From Candidatus Zixiibacteriota bacterium (GTDB lineage Bacteria; Zixibacteria; MSB-5A5; GN15; FEB-12): a DNA stretch of 64,000 nt. The notes below the pieces were generated by a model that saw nothing but the letters and a program-made list of their open reading frames with translations, searched no databases and was not told the origin of the DNA. The DNA lies in assembly GCA_029860345.1 (NCBI GenBank), contig JAOUBJ010000005.1, forward strand, positions 248,001 through 312,000, given 5' to 3'. Of this stretch, positions 60,846 to 64,000 are shown piece after piece (the first letter of the stretch is position 1; each line of letters starts with the position of its first letter). The position numbers and the translations under genes were made by a program.

Positions 60846-62363
60846 ATGATGGATAAGCCGAAGAAGGCGATAATCTACTGCCGGGTTTCGTCTAAAGAGC
60901 AAACCTCGGGATATAGCCTGAAGAACCAAGAGGTTGCGTGCAAGGCGTTTGCGGAACGAAGCGGCTACGCCGTAAAGCGGGTTTTCGTTAATCACGAAGG
61001 TGAATCAGCCAAAACGAAGAATCGACCTGTCCTCAAAACGATGTGGGAATATGTAGCCAAAGAACATCGTAGTATTGACGCGCTGATTGTATGGAAAATC
61101 GACCGCCTTTCACGGAACATGGCCGATCTCCTGGACATGCATCAGGAATTAAAGAAGCTCGGGATAGATGTTCGTTCAGCCACAGAGCAGACCGATGACA
61201 CTTCTACGGGTAAACTGATGCGAAACATCATCGGGTCGTTTGCTCAGTTCGAGAACGATGTCAAGTCGGAACGCACAGTAGCCGGTATGCGAAAGGCAGT
61301 GGAAGAGGGTCGTTGGGTCTGGAAACCACCTCTTGGTTATCGGATGGGCGAAGATAACTACGGTAAGAAGACTCTAATTACAGACGAGAATGCGACGTTT
61401 GTGACTGAGGCTTTTCAGCTTGCGGCAAAAGGTCTTCACACGCAGGTGGAGATTTGTCGCCGACTTAGGCTTAAAGGATTTCCCATGTACGAGCAGAGAT
61501 TGAACCGCCTGCTGCGCAGTCCGATTTACGCGGGTCTGATCGTCAAGCCTGAATGGACTCCTGAACCGATCAAGGGCGTTCATGACCCTCTGGTCACTGT
61601 CGAATTGTTCAATAAGGTCCAGCAGATTCTGGACGGAAAGAAAGTTTCGCTTCGACCCCGTAGACGCAACCACCCAGACTTCCCGCTGAGGAATTTTATT
61701 GTCTGTCCTGAGTGCCAGGGTCCGGTGACGGGCAGCGGCTCAATAGGCAGGCGCGGCAAACGCTACACTTACTATCACTGTGGAGGAAACAGGTGTGGAT
61801 TCGGCAGTGTTCCGACTACGAGGCTTCACGTTCAGTTTGCAAAGCTCCTCACCGCGGTTAAGCCCACGGATGAAAACTTGCGTTTGTTTGAAGCCATAGT
61901 GGGAGATGTGTGGGGTTCTCGCCATCAGCTTCGCATAAGCCAAGAGCGTCGCGTCCGTTCCCAAATCCATAAACTTGAGGAGCGAGGCCGCAAGGCCCGG
62001 AACTTGCTTCTCAAGGGCACTCTAAGCGAGGATGACTACTTGGACGAGTCGGACACTATTCGCGACCAGATCGGTGGTCTACAGGCAGAATTGGATGAAT
62101 TACAGGTATCCCTGGAGGGCATTGAGCCTTGTGTGAGCTATTGTTGTGATCTACTGAAAAAACCTGCGGAGTTTTGGGTGTCTGCAAGTCTTGACAACAA
62201 GCAGAGGTTCCAAAACTTCGTATTTCCGACTGGAATAACGTATTTCGGCGGCTCTTTTGGAACCGCCGAAACCTCCATAATTTTCAACGTCTTAGGGGGA
62301 AAGAACGCTGAAAAATCAAATTTGGTGACCCCTACGGGAGTCGAACCCGTGTTTGCGCCGTGA
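60846..62363 (+). CDS. large serine recombinase (integrase of the island)
   Basis: 505 residues from ATG 60846 (AGGAG six bases upstream; GTG 60843 and ATG 60849 are alternatives). The catalytic domain has IIYCRVSSKEQTSG with nucleophile Ser15, IDALIVWKIDRLSRN and GSFAQFENDVKSERT. A recombinase domain follows (WVWKPPLGYRM...LNRLLRSPIYAGLIV), then a zinc ribbon (CPECQGPVTG...YYHCGGNRCGF) and a coiled coil (RVRSQIHKLEERGRKARNLL). The last residues NLVTPTGVEPVFAP are encoded by the tRNA-Glu gene read in the opposite direction, a sign of site-specific integration there. It shares its zinc-ribbon DNA with the scars at 47850 and 49120. Confidence 0.92.
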   Translation: MMDKPKKAIIYCRVSSKEQTSGYSLKNQEVACKAFAERSGYAVKRVFVNHEGESAKTKNRPVLKTMWEYVAKEHRSIDALIVWKIDRLSRNMADLLDMHQELKKLGIDVRSATEQTDDTSTGKLMRNIIGSFAQFENDVKSERTVAGMRKAVEEGRWVWKPPLGYRMGEDNYGKKTLITDENATFVTEAFQLAAKGLHTQVEICRRLRLKGFPMYEQRLNRLLRSPIYAGLIVKPEWTPEPIKGVHDPLVTVELFNKVQQILDGKKVSLRPRRRNHPDFPLRNFIVCPECQGPVTGSGSIGRRGKRYTYYHCGGNRCGFGSVPTTRLHVQFAKLLTAVKPTDENLRLFEAIVGDVWGSRHQLRISQERRVRSQIHKLEERGRKARNLLLKGTLSEDDYLDESDTIRDQIGGLQAELDELQVSLEGIEPCVSYCCDLLKKPAEFWVSASLDNKQRFQNFVFPTGITYFGGSFGTAETSIIFNVLGGKNAEKSNLVTPTGVEPVFAP

Positions 62364-62398
62364 AAGGGCGCCGTCCTAGGCCACTGGACGAAGGGGTC
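62323..62398 (-). tRNA. tRNA-Glu (UUC), CCA encoded
   Basis: Minus strand, 5' end at 62398. Acceptor stem GACCCCT pairs with AGGGGTC, discriminator A, then encoded CCA (62323-62325). The D-arm reads GTCCAGTGGCCTAGGAC. The anticodon arm has GCGCC/GGCGC around CTTTCAC, giving anticodon TTC (Glu). The T-arm is ACGGG TTCGACT CCCGT. Total 76 nt with CCA. The recombinase gene ends inside its 3' half, marking it as the integration target; the tRNA itself looks intact. Confidence 0.95.
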
Positions 62399-62537
62399 AT
62401 AAACCGATCTGTCGGTCGTCTATAATATACCTTTTGCCGCCCCTGTCAAGCAATATCAGAAAACTGAAATGATAACAAAACCACCCCTCGGGCACCGGGC
62501 GAAAAGTGGCTTAGTCGAAGATCAGCAAGCAAACACT

Positions 62538-64000
62538 CTAAGTCGTCTCGTCGGCGTATTGGGTAGCCAAAATCTCTCGAGCCCGATTCCGCACGAAGGC
62601 ATAACTCAAGCTGTTGACCGAATTGAACTCGGCCACCCGCACACACATCTCTTTAGCTCTTTCGTGATCGTTAAGCCCCTGATAAGCCAGCATCATGCGA
62701 AAATGGGTATAGGGACTCTGCTGGTCGGCCCGCGTCAGTTCTTCAATGGCTCGCCCATACATCTTCTCTTCAAGCGCAATTATCGCCATCAACTGATGCG
62801 CGTTGGTTATCAAACCGTTGTTTTCCAGGGCCTGAGCTTCTTTCTGATACGCCCGTGCTTTAGCTTTGGCGGTGGCCAGGTCCTTCTTCATAAGAGCAAT
62901 GCGAGACGAAAGAAACTGGTATAACCGCTCGCTGTTCTTCTTGACCGGCTTGGACAGCTCTGAGTTCTCAATCAACTTCAGCGCTTTTTTGTACACTTTG
63001 CGCGCCTTATCCGGCTCACCCGCTTCCAGAAAAACACCCCCCATAGATGTCAGATCAGCGGCCATAGCACCAACGTCCCAACCCTCCTCGGCCAACTCAT
63101 ATTGGCTGTGAAGCGCAGCTATTGCCTCCTCGAAACGTCTCTCGTAGGCATAAGTAACAGCTATAGCATTGTACCCTTGGCGACGAGCGCCCACATCAGT
63201 GGTCCCATCCACCATATGCGTCTGCAGTCGTTCCCTCGCCTTATCGTATTCGTCCTTGAAACAGAGATTGGTGGCAATCCCGATGTGCGAGAAATTGAAT
63301 TCCGAATTCTGCGCCAACGCCTTTTCATACATCTCTATAGACTCATCATACTTACCCATTTTCATCAGCAGTTCGGCGTATGAGTCGTAAGGGTTGGGAT
63401 CATCCGGAATCAACTCAATGTACTTCTTGAAAGCCCTTTCAGCGGCGTCAAAGCGGCTCAAAGCCCGGTAGGCATATCCCATCTGGTTGTATGGTGTCGA
63501 ATAGGTCGAGTCTAATTCAAGTACGCGAACATAGAACCGGATAGCCCGCTCGTAGTTCTGGCCGCCGAAGTAAAAATTGGCCAACCTGATTAGCGCCCGT
63601 GGATCGTTGGGGTGCAACTCGACCAACTGCTGCAAGTATTCCTGTGTTGAGGCCTGATCGTTGTCACTGCCGGCTTTGAAAGCCAGGATCATCAGCCGCT
63701 CACCCTCGGACACTTTGTCCACCTGCGCCACAGCCTTATTCAGATGCTCGAAGAAACCCTTGTTAGTCCCGACCGCAACTGCATACTCCATGTGAGCCAT
63801 GGCAAAGTCCGGATCAAGCTTGAGCGCTTGCTCAAAGTAGGGCCGGGAATCTACAATACGCAGTTTCTCCTGTAAGTCCCGCCCGGCAAGATAGGCCTCG
63901 CGTGCTTCCTGCGACGTAGTTGTTATCGGCACGTTTTCAGCCGACTGTTTGGTGCAGCCCACCATCAGTGCTGTCATTACGGTTAAAACCGCTATCAGTA
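62538..64000 (-). CDS. TPR-repeat lipoprotein (N-terminus outside the window)
   Basis: The frame remains open to the window edge. Codons beyond the first in-frame ATG (63977) read LIAVLTV before MTALMVGC, so that ATG is internal to a lipoprotein signal peptide with lipobox MVGC and the true start lies past base 64000. The body is about 470 residues of TPR units: ARPYFEQALKLDPDFAMAH-like, YERAIRFYVRVLELDSTYSTPYNQMGYAY, FDAAERAFKKYIELIPDDPNPYDSYAEL, YDESIEMYEKALAQNSEFNF. It probably scaffolds proteins at the envelope. It lies 140 bases beyond tRNA-Glu. Confidence 0.88.
   Translation of the reverse strand, partial: LIAVLTVMTALMVGCTKQSAENVPITTTSQEAREAYLAGRDLQEKLRIVDSRPYFEQALKLDPDFAMAHMEYAVAVGTNKGFFEHLNKAVAQVDKVSEGERLMILAFKAGSDNDQASTQEYLQQLVELHPNDPRALIRLANFYFGGQNYERAIRFYVRVLELDSTYSTPYNQMGYAYRALSRFDAAERAFKKYIELIPDDPNPYDSYAELLMKMGKYDESIEMYEKALAQNSEFNFSHIGIATNLCFKDEYDKARERLQTHMVDGTTDVGARRQGYNAIAVTYAYERRFEEAIAALHSQYELAEEGWDVGAMAADLTSMGGVFLEAGEPDKARKVYKKALKLIENSELSKPVKKNSERLYQFLSSRIALMKKDLATAKAKARAYQKEAQALENNGLITNAHQLMAIIALEEKMYGRAIEELTRADQQSPYTHFRMMLAYQGLNDHERAKEMCVRVAEFNSVNSLSYAFVRNRAREILATQYADETT

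Larger units (their letters stand above)
49271..62363. mobile_element. integrative island in tRNA-Glu carrying defence-type genes
   Basis: Right edge: a large serine recombinase gene whose last 13 codons run into tRNA-Glu, the usual sign of integration at a tRNA 3' end. Left edge: the last boundary motif at about 49271 (or 45110 if the tandem units and the exported-protein gene are counted). Contents: cysteine peptidase-like gene, restriction-modification-like operon, nuclease and several unknown small genes; no conjugation genes. Base composition of 49.6-57 kb looks more AT-rich than the flanks. The exact left border is inferred. Confidence 0.65.

Noticed and set aside
1-64000. CRISPR arrays, rRNA genes, classical insertion sequences or riboswitches
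   Set aside because: No regularly spaced repeats, no rRNA-like segments, no DDE transposase gene, and no recognisable riboswitch core found on either strand.

Overview
The window looks like one contig from an uncultivated Gram-negative bacterium of the FCB/Zixibacteria-KSB1 type. The reasons are the OmpA-domain and beta-barrel outer-membrane proteins, many lipoproteins with clear lipoboxes, a secreted protein ending in a type I dockerin, a xerC-hslV-hslU operon, a REC-GAF-HD-GYP regulator, and intergenic regions rich in short palindromes. The taxon is inferred from gene style; no marker gene settles it.

Layout. 1-29 kb is ordinary chromosome: a DUF4416 fragment, a LiaF-like membrane protein, two unknown membrane proteins, xerC-hslV-hslU, a beta-helix lipoprotein, an OmpA-type protein, a membrane dipeptidase, a zinc alcohol dehydrogenase, a coiled-coil/beta-barrel protein paired with a 1346-residue repeat-rich surface protein, a glycosyltransferase coupled to a B12-type radical SAM enzyme, a site-2 protease, an HD-GYP regulator, lipA and a dockerin protein.

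29-43 kb is a phage-derived capsid and packaging module, almost all on the minus strand: portal, large terminase, a protease-like protein with an odd C-terminal half, small membrane/coil proteins, a decoration-like protein, major capsid protein, a beta-propeller protein, a connector-like protein and small neck-like proteins. It runs on into two proteins with signal peptides. No tail, lysis, replication or integrase gene is visible, and two plus-strand genes (a lipoprotein and a small exported protein) sit inside it. This could be a domesticated capsid system, a gene-transfer-agent-like particle or a decayed prophage.

43-45 kb carries a GT-C membrane glycosyltransferase. From about 45.1 kb to the tRNA-Glu gene at 62.3 kb there is accreted, transferred DNA. 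It holds an exported protein of unknown function, an apparently exact 1270-bp tandem duplication (each copy carrying a lipoprotein gene plus a scar of a serine recombinase gene), a diverged third remnant, then a defence-type island: a papain/C39-like cysteine peptidase with a tiny partner gene, an unknown 196-residue protein, a three-gene restriction-modification-like operon (GIY-YIG-helicase plus two methyltransferase-type proteins), a PD-(D/E)XK-like nuclease, small hypothetical genes, and a large serine recombinase whose reading frame runs into the 3' half of tRNA-Glu(UUC). Four copies of a boundary motif containing ATGACCC mark the left edges of the modules. The window closes with a TPR lipoprotein whose start lies outside it.

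The observations I rank highest are the tail-less capsid module with its interleaved exported proteins, and the stepwise insertion array at tRNA-Glu with duplicated units and recombinase scars.
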